DNA of 64,000 bases from JANQFV01 sp964468185 (lineage in GTDB: Bacteria > Planctomycetota > Phycisphaerae > UBA1845 > Fen-1342), in NCBI GenBank assembly GCA_964468185.1, contig CAYXTR010000027.1, forward strand, positions 1 to 64,000. The letters run 5' to 3'. The notes under the pieces are model-generated. The model ran no database searches, was not told the DNA's origin, and was given only the letters and a program-made list of their open reading frames with translations. Made by a program: the position numbers and the translations under genes. This document shows, in pieces, positions 24,417 through 33,757 of this stretch (positions are counted from its first letter, which is position 1; each line of letters starts with the position of its first letter).

Positions 24417-26861
24417 TCAGACGTCGAGGTTTTTGACGTGGATGGCGTTTTCTTCGATGAAGGAGCGGCGGGAGTCGACGTTTTCGCCCATGAGGATGCT
24501 GAAGATGCGGTCGGCTTCGGCGGCGTCGATGTCGGACTGTTCGGGGTCGTCGCTGGTCTCACCGACGATGACTTTGCGGAGCACGCGATTCTCCGGGTTC
24601 ATGGTGGTTTCCCAGAGTTCCTCCTTGTTCATTTCGCCGAGGCCTTTGAAGCGTTTGATGTCCCAGCCCTTGGCACCGACGGCGCGGACGCCGACGGGCA
24701 GCATGGCGAGGTTGTCGAGTTCGCGCGGATCGCCCTGGCCGGTGAGCAGGACGAAGACGGCGGGCTCGAGTTCGCCGGTGACGAGCTCCTGACGGACGTG
24801 GAAGAGGTCGGACGTCTGGCAGCCGAATTCGCCGAGGCGGTCGAGGCAGGTGGCGAGTTGTTGTGATTCGTTGAGTTCGGTTTTGGTGAGGCTGAGGCCG
24901 CGGCTGGTGGCGTCCTGTTTGTAGGTCTCGAAGCTGGCGGGGTCGAAGAAGTACTGGTCGCCCTGGTTGGTCTGGCCACGGAGGATGGGGAACTGGCCCT
25001 GGTCGTTGCGCTCTTTGATGAACTCCTGGAGGAGGATGCCGCGGCGGCCGAGGACGCGGCGGATGCGGTCGATTTCCTCGACGAGGTTGAGCAGGTCGCG
25101 GAGCTGCTGGCCGGCGTAGGTGTGAACTTCCTGGCCGGGGCGGCGGATTTCGAGGGTGGTGCGTTCGAGGCCGAGGTCGCTCATGCGGCGGTTGAGACTG
25201 ATGTCATCGAGGAGGTAGACCAGGGTCTTGCCGCGGCTGATCTGATATAGCGGGGGCTGGGCGATGAAGATGATGCCGCGGTCGATGAGGGGGCGCAGGT
25301 GGCGGAAGAAGAAGGTGAGCAGCAGGGTGCGGATGTGGGAGCCGTCGACGTCGGCGTCGGTCATGACGATGATCTTGCCGTAGCGGAGTTTTTCGATGTC
25401 GAAGTCTTCCTCGCCGATGCCGGTGCCGACGGCTTTGATGATTTCGAGGATTTCCTCGTGGCTGAGGACCTTGTGGAGGCGGGCTTTCTCGACGTTGAGG
25501 ATTTTTCCGCGGATGGGGAGGATGGCCTGGGTGCGGGAGTCGCGGTGACCTTTGGCGGAGCCGGCGGCCGAATCGCCCTCGACGATGAAGAGCTCGCTTG
25601 ACGCGGTGTCGCGGCTGGAGCAGTCGACGAGTTTGCGTGAGAGGCCGCTGCCGGCCATGGCGCTTTTGCGAGCGGTTTCACGGGCTTTGCGGGCGGCTTC
25701 GCGGGCGAGGGCGGCCTGAACGGCTTTGCCGACGACGCGTTTGGCCTCGGGCGGGTGTTCCTCAAGGTAATTACTGAGCAGCTCGTTGACGGTGGTTTCG
25801 ACGAAGGTACCGACTTCGCTGTTGCCCAGTTTGGTCTTGGTCTGGCCTTCGAACTGGGGCTCGGGGACTTTGACGGAGATGATGGCGGTCAGGCCTTCGC
25901 GGATATCCTCGCCGCCGGGGGTGGGATCGTTTTGTTTCAGGAGGTTGTTCTTGCGGGCGTAGGCGTTGATGGTGCGGGTGAGGGCGGTACGGAAGCCGGA
26001 GAGGTGGGTACCGCCTTCGACCGTATTGATGTTGTTGACGAAGGAGAGGGTGGTCTCCTTGAATTGCTCGGTGTATTGCAGGGCGACTTCGACGATGAGG
26101 CGTTGCTCGGTTTCTTCCTGGCGGAAGTAGACGGGTGGCGCGTGGAGCGGGGCGCGGCCGTCATTGAGATGTTCGACGAACTCGCGGATGCCGTGGTCGA
26201 AACGGAAGGTTTCCTGGTGGTCCTCGCGTTTATCTTCGATGGAGATGGTGAGGCCGGAGTTGAGGTAGGCGAGCTCACGGAGGCGTTTGGCGAGGATTTC
26301 GTAGTGGAAATCGGTCTCGTGGAAGATCTCGTCGTCGGGCTTGAACTGGATGAGGGTACCGGTGTCGGTCGTGTCGCCGGTGGTTTCGAGTGGTTCGGTG
26401 GTCTTGCCGCGCTCGAAGGCCATGCGCCAGATTTTGCCGTCGCGGCGGGTTTCAGCGCGCAGCCAGCGGGAGAGGGCGTTGACGACGCTGACACCGACGC
26501 CGTGGAGGCCGCCGGAGACTTTGTAGGAGTCGCGGTCGAACTTGGCGCCGGCACCGAGTTTGGTGAGGCAGAGTTCGAGGGCGGACATGTTGTATTCTTT
26601 TTTCAGGCCAACGGGGAAGCCGCGACCGTCGTCGGCGATGGAGACGCTACCGTCGGCGTGGATGGTGACGGCGATGTTCGCGCAGACGCCGGCCATGGCT
26701 TCGTCGATGGAGTTGTCGACGACTTCGTAGACGAGGTGGTGGAGGCCGCGGAGGCCGACGTCGCCGATGTACATGCTGGGGCGACGGCGCACGTGCTCGG
26801 TTCCTTCGAGGACCTGCACTTTGCTTTCGTCGTAACCCGACATTTGGGGTAAATCTGTCAA
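24417..26861 (-). CDS. gyrB: DNA gyrase subunit B
   Basis: ATPase subunit of DNA gyrase. Seen: the GHKL ATPase region VRRRPSMYIGDVG, DNSIDEAMAG and GGLHGVGVSVVNALS; the Toprim motif ELFIVEGDSAAGSAKGHRD with DADVDGSHIRTLLLTFF; and the roughly 170-residue Gram-negative-type insert before KRFKGLGEMN. TTG 26861 has AGGAG 6 bases upstream and gives 814 residues; ATG 26843 is a second choice. It ends the leftward block dnaA-dnaN-DUF721-gyrB. Confidence 0.95.
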   Translation of the reverse strand: MTDLPQMSGYDESKVQVLEGTEHVRRRPSMYIGDVGLRGLHHLVYEVVDNSIDEAMAGVCANIAVTIHADGSVSIADDGRGFPVGLKKEYNMSALELCLTKLGAGAKFDRDSYKVSGGLHGVGVSVVNALSRWLRAETRRDGKIWRMAFERGKTTEPLETTGDTTDTGTLIQFKPDDEIFHETDFHYEILAKRLRELAYLNSGLTISIEDKREDHQETFRFDHGIREFVEHLNDGRAPLHAPPVYFRQEETEQRLIVEVALQYTEQFKETTLSFVNNINTVEGGTHLSGFRTALTRTINAYARKNNLLKQNDPTPGGEDIREGLTAIISVKVPEPQFEGQTKTKLGNSEVGTFVETTVNELLSNYLEEHPPEAKRVVGKAVQAALAREAARKARETARKSAMAGSGLSRKLVDCSSRDTASSELFIVEGDSAAGSAKGHRDSRTQAILPIRGKILNVEKARLHKVLSHEEILEIIKAVGTGIGEEDFDIEKLRYGKIIVMTDADVDGSHIRTLLLTFFFRHLRPLIDRGIIFIAQPPLYQISRGKTLVYLLDDISLNRRMSDLGLERTTLEIRRPGQEVHTYAGQQLRDLLNLVEEIDRIRRVLGRRGILLQEFIKERNDQGQFPILRGQTNQGDQYFFDPASFETYKQDATSRGLSLTKTELNESQQLATCLDRLGEFGCQTSDLFHVRQELVTGELEPAVFVLLTGQGDPRELDNLAMLPVGVRAVGAKGWDIKRFKGLGEMNKEELWETTMNPENRVLRKVIVGETSDDPEQSDIDAAEADRIFSILMGENVDSRRSFIEENAIHVKNLDV

Positions 26862-26890
26862 TGGGGTCTCCTGAACGCCTGTTTCGGGGT

Positions 26891-27301
26891 TCACGTAAGG
26901 CAACCCTCCTCCGGCTCGACGACGATTTTCATGCGGCGGATACCGGGAATCAACTTGAGTAGTTTGCGCTGGAGTGTGTTGCTCTGGCGGCGCAACTCGT
27001 AGGCGGTGGTAGCGTCGTGTGCGGCGATGACGAGTGTGCGGCCGTCTGCCGTGCTGGTTTCGGTGGCGGCAACGTGTGTATGGCTGAGCAATGTGGGAGG
27101 GACGACTTTCTGCCAGGCTGATGCTGCGCGTTGGCGTTGGCGCAGGTCGCGCGCGGCGCGCGCGACTACGCTGGCGATGGGGCTGCGGCGCGTCTTAGCT
27201 GTTGTGCCGGGACGCTGTCGCCAAGTGCGTTCCTGGCCGATTGCGAGTGTGCCACGGCGGCGCCGGTTTTCACACAGGCAGCGGTATTGCTGCTCGTTCA
27301 T
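26891..27301 (-). CDS. DUF721 (DciA-like) domain protein
   Basis: A 136-residue protein of the DUF721 family, whose members include DciA, the ancestral loader of the DnaB helicase. Conserved features: the helical ARAARDLRQRQRAASAWQKVVP start and the LVIAAHDATTAYELRRQSNTLQRKLLKLIPG core, ending VVEPEE. ATG 27301 has AGGA 7 bases before it. Its position between dnaN and gyrB is typical for DUF721, which supports a replication role. Confidence 0.85.
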   Translation of the reverse strand: MNEQQYRCLCENRRRRGTLAIGQERTWRQRPGTTAKTRRSPIASVVARAARDLRQRQRAASAWQKVVPPTLLSHTHVAATETSTADGRTLVIAAHDATTAYELRRQSNTLQRKLLKLIPGIRRMKIVVEPEEGCLT

Positions 27302-27404
27302 AGGATCTTCCTGGGCATTTGCTGGCCCAATCTGCCGCTGGTCCATTGAAGTTACTGACGCAGTGCCGGGTTTCGGGGCCTGACGCGGCATCCCCGCCAA
27401 TGCG

Positions 27405-28517
27405 CTAGAGTGATACCGGCATTACCACATACAGGAATTCGTTTTTGTCTTCGCCGCAGATGAGGCCGGGCGCGGCAGGTTCTTTCAGTTCGAGACGTAT
27501 GGTTTCCAGGGTGAGCGCTTTGAGCGCATCGTTAATGAACAGCGGATTGAAGCCGATCTCGATGGGGTCGCCTTCGAACTCGGCGGCGAGCTCGACACGG
27601 GCGTCGCCTTGCTCCGGGGACTGGGCTGTGATGACGATTTTCTCGGGGTCTACGGAGAGTCGCACGGCGCGGGCTTCGTCGCTGGTAAGCAAGGCGGCGC
27701 GGCGGATGGCACCGTAGAACTCCTGCCGATTGAGCATCGCGACGCGTGTTGTATCTTTGGGGACCACGTCTTCGTATTTGGGGAATTTTCCTTCGAGCAG
27801 GATGGTTGAGAGCATGCGACCACCACTGCGGAGGAGCATTTGGTTGGGCATGACCTTGACGTCGATGCCCCACGCGTCGCGTTCTTTGCCAGGGTTGAAA
27901 ATACGCTCGAAGACGTTGAGTGCTTTGCTGGGGACAATCGCTTCGAAGTCACCGGTCGGCGCCTCGACCATATTGCCGCCGGCGCGGGCCAAGCGGCGGC
28001 CGTCGGTGGCGACGAGGTAAAGGTGCTTGCCGCGTTTCTGCCACAGAACGCCGTTGATGGCGTAGCGGCTCGTTTCGCGGGCGGCGGCGTAGACGGTGAG
28101 ACCGATCATCTTCCAGAGCATGCGGCCGTCGATGACGAGGTCCGGGTCGTCTTCGAAGGTGGGGAGCACCGGGAAGTCGGCGGTGGGATGCACGAAGATG
28201 CGGAAATCGCTGCCTTCGCCATGGACGGTGAGGTGGCGGTCGTCGGCCTCGACGCGGATTTCGGCGTCGGGCATTTCGCGGACGATCTGGAGGAGGCGAT
28301 CGGCGGAGACGACGGCCTCGCCGGGCTGATCGACGGTGAAGGTTCCCACTGTGAGTGAGAGGGCGGCTTCGCCGTCGGTGGCGGCAAGTTCGAGCTGGTC
28401 GCCTTCGGTCATGATTTTGACGCAGCTCAGGATTGGTTTGGTTGTACGTCCGCTGGCCACAGCCGCCACGGCACCGAGTGCTTCGAGGAATTCCTGGCGT
28501 GGCAATCTGGTCTTCAT
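27405..28517 (-). CDS. dnaN: DNA polymerase III beta sliding clamp
   Basis: A 370-residue sliding clamp made of three similar domains. The start KTRLPRQEFLEALGAVAAV, the middle FEDDPDLVIDGRML and the end SPEQGDARVELAAEFEG with FNPLFINDALKAL and PAAPGLI are typical. Two adjacent ATGs are present (28520 and 28517); GGAG sits 6 bases before the second, which I use. Its upstream neighbour, 440 bases away, is dnaA. Confidence 0.95.
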   Translation of the reverse strand: MKTRLPRQEFLEALGAVAAVASGRTTKPILSCVKIMTEGDQLELAATDGEAALSLTVGTFTVDQPGEAVVSADRLLQIVREMPDAEIRVEADDRHLTVHGEGSDFRIFVHPTADFPVLPTFEDDPDLVIDGRMLWKMIGLTVYAAARETSRYAINGVLWQKRGKHLYLVATDGRRLARAGGNMVEAPTGDFEAIVPSKALNVFERIFNPGKERDAWGIDVKVMPNQMLLRSGGRMLSTILLEGKFPKYEDVVPKDTTRVAMLNRQEFYGAIRRAALLTSDEARAVRLSVDPEKIVITAQSPEQGDARVELAAEFEGDPIEIGFNPLFINDALKALTLETIRLELKEPAAPGLICGEDKNEFLYVVMPVSL

Positions 28518-28520
28518 CAT

Positions 28521-28957
28521 GCACTCCACGAGGACTGAGAATGCGTTGACGTGCCGGTTCCGTGCACGGCTGGAGCCGCTCATGCACGGATGGCAGAGAG
28601 TGCCCTATATTTAACCGAACGGACGGCATTTGGCTAGCGCGGTGGGCGGTGTTCCTGAGCGGGGGCCGGTCTGACAGAGTTGATGGGGCTCCAGGTTAAG
28701 TTGGAGGAATATAACCTAAATATGTCTTCTTCCTCTTCAGGGCTGTCAGGATTGTCATGTGCTGGGGGTTTGCGCGGTTAAGCGGTGTCGGGGAGCGGCT
28801 TTACAGAGATCAGGCTTCTGTTGCGCTGTATGTTAGCTGTTGATGGGAGAAGGTCTTGGTTTTGATTCGGTTGGCGCGAGCGCGTGGCGAGCGCGGTTGC
28901 GTTCGAGCTGGATGTTACGTTGTGGGTTGCTGCGAACAGGCTGTTGACGTCCTTGTG
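28521..28957. other. dnaA-dnaN intergenic region
   Basis: About 437 bases without a gene. It has the only A+T-rich patch around (28691-28730), including the inverted repeat AGGTTA-N13-TAACCT (28693-28717). By eye I find no perfect TTATCCACA box on either strand, so it lacks the clear marks of oriC although it is a classic location. It probably holds the dnaN promoter. Confidence 0.5.
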
Positions 28958-30277
28958 TCAGTGGCGTGTCAGAAGGCGGTCCGTGAGTTGTGAGAGTGTG
29001 TGGGCGAGTTCGCGGTCGGTGGTGCGTTCAGACTCGATGGTTCGCTCGGCGTGGAGGACGGTGGAGTGGTCGCGGCCGCCGAAGTGCATGCCGATTTCCT
29101 CGAGGCTGAGGGGGGTGAGCTTGCGGGCGAGGTACATGGCGACCTGTCGTGGGTGGCTGATGGACCGGGTGCGCTTACGGCCGAGGAGTTCCTGGAGGCG
29201 GACGCCGTAGTGATTGGAGACGGATTCGATGACGTCGCCGATGCGGAGTGGGCGTTGGTCGGCTCCGCCGAATTGTTTGAGGGAGTTGCGGGCGGTTTCG
29301 ACGTTGAGGGGCTGGCCGGCGAGTTGGGTTTCGGTGATGAGCTTGGTGAGGGCGCCTTCGAGGAGGCGGATGTTGGATTCGACGTGTTCGGCGATGACGT
29401 CGATGACTTCGTCTGGGATTTCGACGCCGCGGAGGCGGGCTTTCTTGTGCAGGATGGCTTGGCGGGTTTCGCGGTTGGGAGGGTCGATCTGGACGACGAG
29501 GCCCCAGTTGAAGCGGCTGATGAGTCGGTCTTCGAGGGTGGGGATTTCGGCGGGGGCGGAGTCGGCGGAGAGGATGATCTGGCGACGGCTTTGATAGAGA
29601 ACGTTGAATGTATGGAACAGTTCTTCCTGGCTGGATTCGCGGCTGGCGAGGAACTGGATGTCGTCGATGACGAGGAGATCGGCTTCGCGGGCGCATTCGC
29701 GGAAGGCTTGGAGGTTGCCAGTGGCGATGGCCTGGACGAAGTCGTTGACGAAGGTTTCGCAGGTGACGTAGACGGCGCTGAGATCGGGATTGGCGCGGAG
29801 GACTTCGGCGCAGGTGGCTTGGAGGAGGTGGGTCTTGCCGAGGCCGGAGGCGCCGTGGATGAACAGGGGGTTATAGAGTGTGCCGAGTTGGTTGCAGCAG
29901 GCTCCGCAGGCGGCGTGGGCGAGGCGATTTGATGGGCCGACGACGAACTGGTCGAAGGTGTAGTCGGCGCTGAGGGGCATTTGGGTGAGTGCGGGTTGCT
30001 GGCTAGTGACGACGCGTTGGGTGGTGCCGTCGTTTTCGGATTCGAAGCGCACGGTGAGGAGGTGGCCGGTGAGGCGCATGGCGGCGCGGACGAAGGTTTC
30101 GCGGCAGCTTTCCTGGAGGTAGTGGGCCTGGGAGGGGTCGCGGGCCTTGATGACGAGTTCGCCGCCGTGGGGTTGAGCGGCCCGCAGGCCGTCGAACCAA
30201 GCGCGATAGAGTTCGGGTTCGTCCTCGCGGACTTTGCGCAGGAGCGATTCCCATTCTATGGTTGGCTCGGTGGACAT
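28958..30277 (-). CDS. dnaA: Chromosomal replication initiator DnaA
   Basis: A 439-residue AAA+ initiator. Domain I spans about residues 1-85; domain III has Walker A HGASGLGKTHLLQA and Walker B LLVIDDIQFL; domain IV ends with the DNA-binding signature FGGRDHSTVLHAERTIE. ATG 30277 (MSTEPTIEWESLL) is preferred over a TTG at 30319 that overlaps truD. It is transcribed with truD upstream, 38 bases away. Confidence 0.95.
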   Translation of the reverse strand: MSTEPTIEWESLLRKVREDEPELYRAWFDGLRAAQPHGGELVIKARDPSQAHYLQESCRETFVRAAMRLTGHLLTVRFESENDGTTQRVVTSQQPALTQMPLSADYTFDQFVVGPSNRLAHAACGACCNQLGTLYNPLFIHGASGLGKTHLLQATCAEVLRANPDLSAVYVTCETFVNDFVQAIATGNLQAFRECAREADLLVIDDIQFLASRESSQEELFHTFNVLYQSRRQIILSADSAPAEIPTLEDRLISRFNWGLVVQIDPPNRETRQAILHKKARLRGVEIPDEVIDVIAEHVESNIRLLEGALTKLITETQLAGQPLNVETARNSLKQFGGADQRPLRIGDVIESVSNHYGVRLQELLGRKRTRSISHPRQVAMYLARKLTPLSLEEIGMHFGGRDHSTVLHAERTIESERTTDRELAHTLSQLTDRLLTRH

Positions 30278-30315
30278 GGTGCGGTGCCGTTTGGCACGTT
30301 GGCTGCCGGCGCGGG

Positions 30316-31575
30316 TCAAAGGTCGGTATCCTCCGTTCGGCCTTCTGCCCCGGAATCGCGCGGTGCCTCGGTGCGAAAGAGTTCGTGCAGAAGAACTGTC
30401 GCGTAACAGCCGGGCGGCAGCATGAACTGTAATTCAAGATAGGGGCCGCGCTGGTCGGCGCCAAGCGAGAGTTGGGCTTGTTCGGGGCGGAAACGGAGGG
30501 GTCGGCGGGCGCCGCGGGCGCGGACGCGGCCATGGCGGAAGCTGTCGAGTGTGAGGTTCTCTGTGTTGAGGATTTCCTGTTCGATTTGTGCTGGCTGGCC
30601 GGTGGGCTCGGTCATGCGGGAGCCGAAAAGGGGGCCGGAAGGGCTGATTTCGAAGCTTTCAGCGCGCGGCTGCTCGCGGGCTGCGTCTTCCACGTGAAAC
30701 ACGGCTCCGGAGCGGTGGAGCCAGGCGAGGTCGCCGTCGAGGAGGCGATGGAGGCCGGTTTTGAGGCGGTGGATAACGACTTGATTAAACAGGTAGGACT
30801 GATAGGCGGAGACGAAGAAAGTGCGCGTGCTCTTATCGATGCTGGCAAGGGCGCGTTTCCTGTTACCGCCGGTCTTGAGGAGCGTTTTGAGCAGGCGGCG
30901 TTCGGTGTGGAACATGCCGGGCCACGCGCGGTGGGCCTGTTCGAAGCGGCCGGCATCGAAGTGTTTGCGGGCCGTGCGGATAGCACCGTGATCGGTGTCG
31001 ATGGGCTGGCCGAGGATGAGCGTGAGGACCTGCTCGGCTTCCTCGAGAAGGAGGGCGCGGCCGATGGCCCAGGTGTCGCCGCGGTAGCCGAAGCGTTGTG
31101 GGCCGAAGTAGTTGGGGATGCCGAGGGTGGTCAGGCGGCTGAGGCCGTCCTGGAGTTCGGCGAGGCGATCGGGTTCGGACTGGCGGACTTTGATGGTGAA
31201 GTGGTTGCCTTTGAGGTGGCCGAGGCGGATTTTGTTGCGGTGGTGTGAGGTTTCGAGGATACGGAGGCGGGGGATGTCGAGGCTTTTGAGCCGGTCCGCG
31301 GGGACGTGTTCGATGGACATCCATTGGCGCGTCACGGCCTTGGAATCTTTCAGGCCGGCGAAGCCGATCTCGTGGCGCTTGATGTTGAGGGCGCGGGCGA
31401 GGTCGTTGACGGCTTGTTGGGTGCTGAGGCCGGCTTTTTCGAGGAGGAAGTAGGTGTGCGTGCCGACGCCGTCGGCGGGGTAGAGGGGGACTTCTTCGAC
31501 GACGAAGTCGTCGTAGTCGGATTTGATGAGGCCGGGAGCGGGTTCGAGGTCGGTGAGGATGCGGGGGAGATCCAT
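30316..31575 (-). CDS. truD: tRNA pseudouridine(13) synthase TruD
   Basis: A 419-residue tRNA modifying enzyme that isomerises uridine-13. The catalytic aspartate is in GFAGLKDSKAVTRQ, and NYFGPQRFG and the long TRUD insertion domain are visible. The C-terminal segment up to the stop is less conserved. Its ATG overlaps the stop of the acetyltransferase gene, so the two are coupled; it precedes dnaA in the same direction. Confidence 0.92.
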   Translation of the reverse strand: MDLPRILTDLEPAPGLIKSDYDDFVVEEVPLYPADGVGTHTYFLLEKAGLSTQQAVNDLARALNIKRHEIGFAGLKDSKAVTRQWMSIEHVPADRLKSLDIPRLRILETSHHRNKIRLGHLKGNHFTIKVRQSEPDRLAELQDGLSRLTTLGIPNYFGPQRFGYRGDTWAIGRALLLEEAEQVLTLILGQPIDTDHGAIRTARKHFDAGRFEQAHRAWPGMFHTERRLLKTLLKTGGNRKRALASIDKSTRTFFVSAYQSYLFNQVVIHRLKTGLHRLLDGDLAWLHRSGAVFHVEDAAREQPRAESFEISPSGPLFGSRMTEPTGQPAQIEQEILNTENLTLDSFRHGRVRARGARRPLRFRPEQAQLSLGADQRGPYLELQFMLPPGCYATVLLHELFRTEAPRDSGAEGRTEDTDL

Positions 31576-32174
31576 CAGGGGGTCTTGCTTTCTGTTTGGG
31601 AAGGGGGTGGGCAGGCGGGTGGCATCTGGCCGGTGCGCCAGGCTTCGGCGGTGTGGAAGTAGGTGAGAGTGTCGCGGTACGCGCCGCGTTTCCAGTGGCG
31701 TTGTGGGATGCCGCCGGCGTGGCGGTAGTTGTTTTTCTGGAGAGCGGCGATGGATCCGAAGTTATCGGACATTGCTTCACTGATGATCAGGCGGAGGCCG
31801 GCGACCTCGAAGGCGTAGCGGGTGGCGATGGCGATGGCGTCTGTTCCGAAACCTCTGCCCCAAAGGGGCTTACGGCCGATGAACAGCCCGAGGGTTGCGG
31901 AACCGTGGCGGTAGTCGACTTGATGGAAGCCGATGGTGCCGATGTGCTCGGGTGGTTCGGAGAGGGTTTCGATGGCGAAGACGATGTCGGTTGTGGTGTC
32001 GCGGGCGATGCGGTTGAAGAATTCCTCCTCGGCGAGGCGGGTGAGCGGGAAGTCGCCGATGAGGAGCCGCCAGGTGATATCGGGGTCGTTGAGCCAGCGG
32101 ACGACGTTGTTGAAGTGCTGGTCCATTTCGAGGGGGACGAGGCGGGTTTTCTGGCCGTTCCAGCCGAAGGGCAT
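31575..32174 (-). CDS. GNAT-family N-acetyltransferase
   Basis: A 199-residue acetyltransferase of the RimJ/RimL-like branch. The acetyl-CoA loop is seen in GLFIGRKPLWGRGFGTDA, preceded by IGTIGFHQVDY and followed by VAGLRLIISEAMSDNFGSI, the usual order. The substrate cannot be predicted. The stop overlaps the truD start. Confidence 0.88.
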   Translation of the reverse strand: MPFGWNGQKTRLVPLEMDQHFNNVVRWLNDPDITWRLLIGDFPLTRLAEEEFFNRIARDTTTDIVFAIETLSEPPEHIGTIGFHQVDYRHGSATLGLFIGRKPLWGRGFGTDAIAIATRYAFEVAGLRLIISEAMSDNFGSIAALQKNNYRHAGGIPQRHWKRGAYRDTLTYFHTAEAWRTGQMPPACPPPSQTESKTP

Positions 32175-32177
32175 GGG

Positions 32178-33194
32178 TTAATCTCCTGCAACCGTTTCCG
32201 CGATTTGGATGGCGTTGAGGGCGGCGCCTTTGCGGAGTTGATCGCCGGCGCAGATGAGGGCGAGGCCGGTGGCGTCGGAGAGGCTGGGGTCGGGGCGGAT
32301 GCGGCCGACGAGGATGTCGTCTTGGTCAGATGCGGCGAGGGGGGTGGGGAAGTTGCCTGTATCCCGGTCGTCGATGACGCGGATGCCGGGCATGGCGGCG
32401 AGGGCTTCGCGGGCCTGGAACGGTGTGACAGATTCTGCGAGTTCGATGAGGATGGACTCGGTATGGGCGCGGCGGACGGGGACGCGGAGGCAGGTGGCGG
32501 AGACTCGTAAGTCTTTTAGGTTCATTATCTTGCGTGATTCTTCGGCGATCTTCCGTTCTTCGACGTTTTGACCGTCGGGGCCGATGGGGCTGTTGTGGCT
32601 GAAGACGTTGAAGGCGCAGGGAACGGAGAAGGCCGCGGGTTGGGGTGGCTCGCCGGCGAGGACCTGGCGGGTTTGGGATTCGAGTTCGGCGAGGGCGCGG
32701 GCGCCGGCGCCGCTGGCGGCCTGATAGGTGCTGACGATGACGCGGCGGAGGTAGCCGAGGCGGTGGAGGGGCCAGAGCGCCATGACGAGGATGGTGGCGG
32801 AGCAGTTGGGGTTGGCGATGATGCCTTGGTGGGTCTGGGCGGCGTCGGCGTTTATTTCGGGCACCACAAGGGGAACTTCCGGGTTCATGCGGAAGGCGGA
32901 GGAGTTGTCGATGACCAAGGCGCCGGCCTGCGTTGCGAGGGGGGCGAATTCGCGGCTGACGGTAGCGCCGGCGGAGAAGAAGGCGATGTCGATGTCGGCG
33001 AAGGAATCGGGTGTGAGTTGTTCAACGCGCTGCGGCCCGGTGAGGGCTTCGATTTCGCGGCCAGCGGAACGCTCGGAGGCGAGCAGGCGGAGCGAGGCGA
33101 CCGGGAAGGAACGCGCGCGCAGGATGCGGCAGAGTTCCTGGCCGACGATGCCGGTGGCTCCGACGATGGCAACGTGTTTCTTTGGGGTGGGCAC
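32178..33194 (-). CDS. asd: Aspartate-semialdehyde dehydrogenase
   Basis: NADP-dependent enzyme reducing aspartyl phosphate to aspartate semialdehyde, the branch point to lysine, threonine, methionine and diaminopimelate. Seen: VAIVGATGIVGQELCRIL, the catalytic cysteine in NPNCSATILVMALWPL, QAASGAGARA, and the histidine segment RVPVRRAHTESI. GTG 33194 has CTCCC (GGGAG on the coding strand) 7 bases upstream; an ATG at 33233 is the other candidate. It heads the minus-strand run asd-GNAT-truD-dnaA. Confidence 0.94.
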   Translation of the reverse strand: MPTPKKHVAIVGATGIVGQELCRILRARSFPVASLRLLASERSAGREIEALTGPQRVEQLTPDSFADIDIAFFSAGATVSREFAPLATQAGALVIDNSSAFRMNPEVPLVVPEINADAAQTHQGIIANPNCSATILVMALWPLHRLGYLRRVIVSTYQAASGAGARALAELESQTRQVLAGEPPQPAAFSVPCAFNVFSHNSPIGPDGQNVEERKIAEESRKIMNLKDLRVSATCLRVPVRRAHTESILIELAESVTPFQAREALAAMPGIRVIDDRDTGNFPTPLAASDQDDILVGRIRPDPSLSDATGLALICAGDQLRKGAALNAIQIAETVAGD

Positions 33195-33312
33195 GACGAG
33201 ACTCCCTGCAATTTCGGTCGAACATGATAACATCGTCAGGCGGTTTGTCGCGGTATGTTGTTGGAATGGCGGTTGTTGGGCCGGCTTGTCGCCTGGTGTG
33301 CAGGAGAGATTG

Positions 33313-33756
33313 ATGGGACCGTGGGCGTATTATTCGCCGTTGCTGGCGGGGATTGCGGGTACGTGGGCTTTGAATGACACGGTACGGGAGCAGTTGCCGG
33401 TGATGGGTCCGGCGTCGACGTGGCTGCTGGTGGCGGGGGTTTCGCTGCTGGTTGGGTTGCAGGCGCAGGTGTTGATGTTTGCGGCGCAGGGGGCCTTTGC
33501 GCAGGTGTTACCGGTGCCGATCGGGAAGTCGATGCGTGGTGGGGTGGCGCAGATGGCGGGATGGTTTTTGTTGGGGTGGGTGGTGGTGAGTTCGGTGACG
33601 GTGGTGATTGGACTGGAGTCGGTGGGGCGGGCGGTGGTGCCGGGGGTGATTGGTATGGGCATGTTGCTGGTGGCGGTGGGGACGTATATCTGGGGTTTGC
33701 CGACGGCGCAGGCGGATTTTGGGCGGGAGAAGCTGATCGGGGGCGGCACGAGGTGA
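33313..33756 (+). CDS. Small integral membrane protein
   Basis: A 147-residue protein with four hydrophobic segments (for example STWLLVAGVSLLVGLQAQVL and VVPGVIGMGMLLVAVGTYI) and few charged residues. No family is recognised. AGGAG lies 6 bases before ATG 33313. It ends 1 base before an FtsX-like permease gene, so it likely belongs to the same ABC exporter operon (inference). Confidence 0.75.
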   Translation: MGPWAYYSPLLAGIAGTWALNDTVREQLPVMGPASTWLLVAGVSLLVGLQAQVLMFAAQGAFAQVLPVPIGKSMRGGVAQMAGWFLLGWVVVSSVTVVIGLESVGRAVVPGVIGMGMLLVAVGTYIWGLPTAQADFGREKLIGGGTR

Positions 33757-33757
33757 C

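Noticed and set aside
25755..26852. A long acidic plus-strand frame
   Set aside because: It runs opposite gyrB and its protein is a repeat of Gly, Asp, Val and Glu with no domain.
28521..28957. An oriC between dnaA and dnaN
   Set aside because: No perfect DnaA box found by eye, no run of boxes and no skew change; only one A+T-rich inverted repeat is present.
32782..33312. Plus-strand start of the small membrane protein far upstream at 32782
   Set aside because: That part is antisense to asd; ATG 33313 with AGGAG is the real start.
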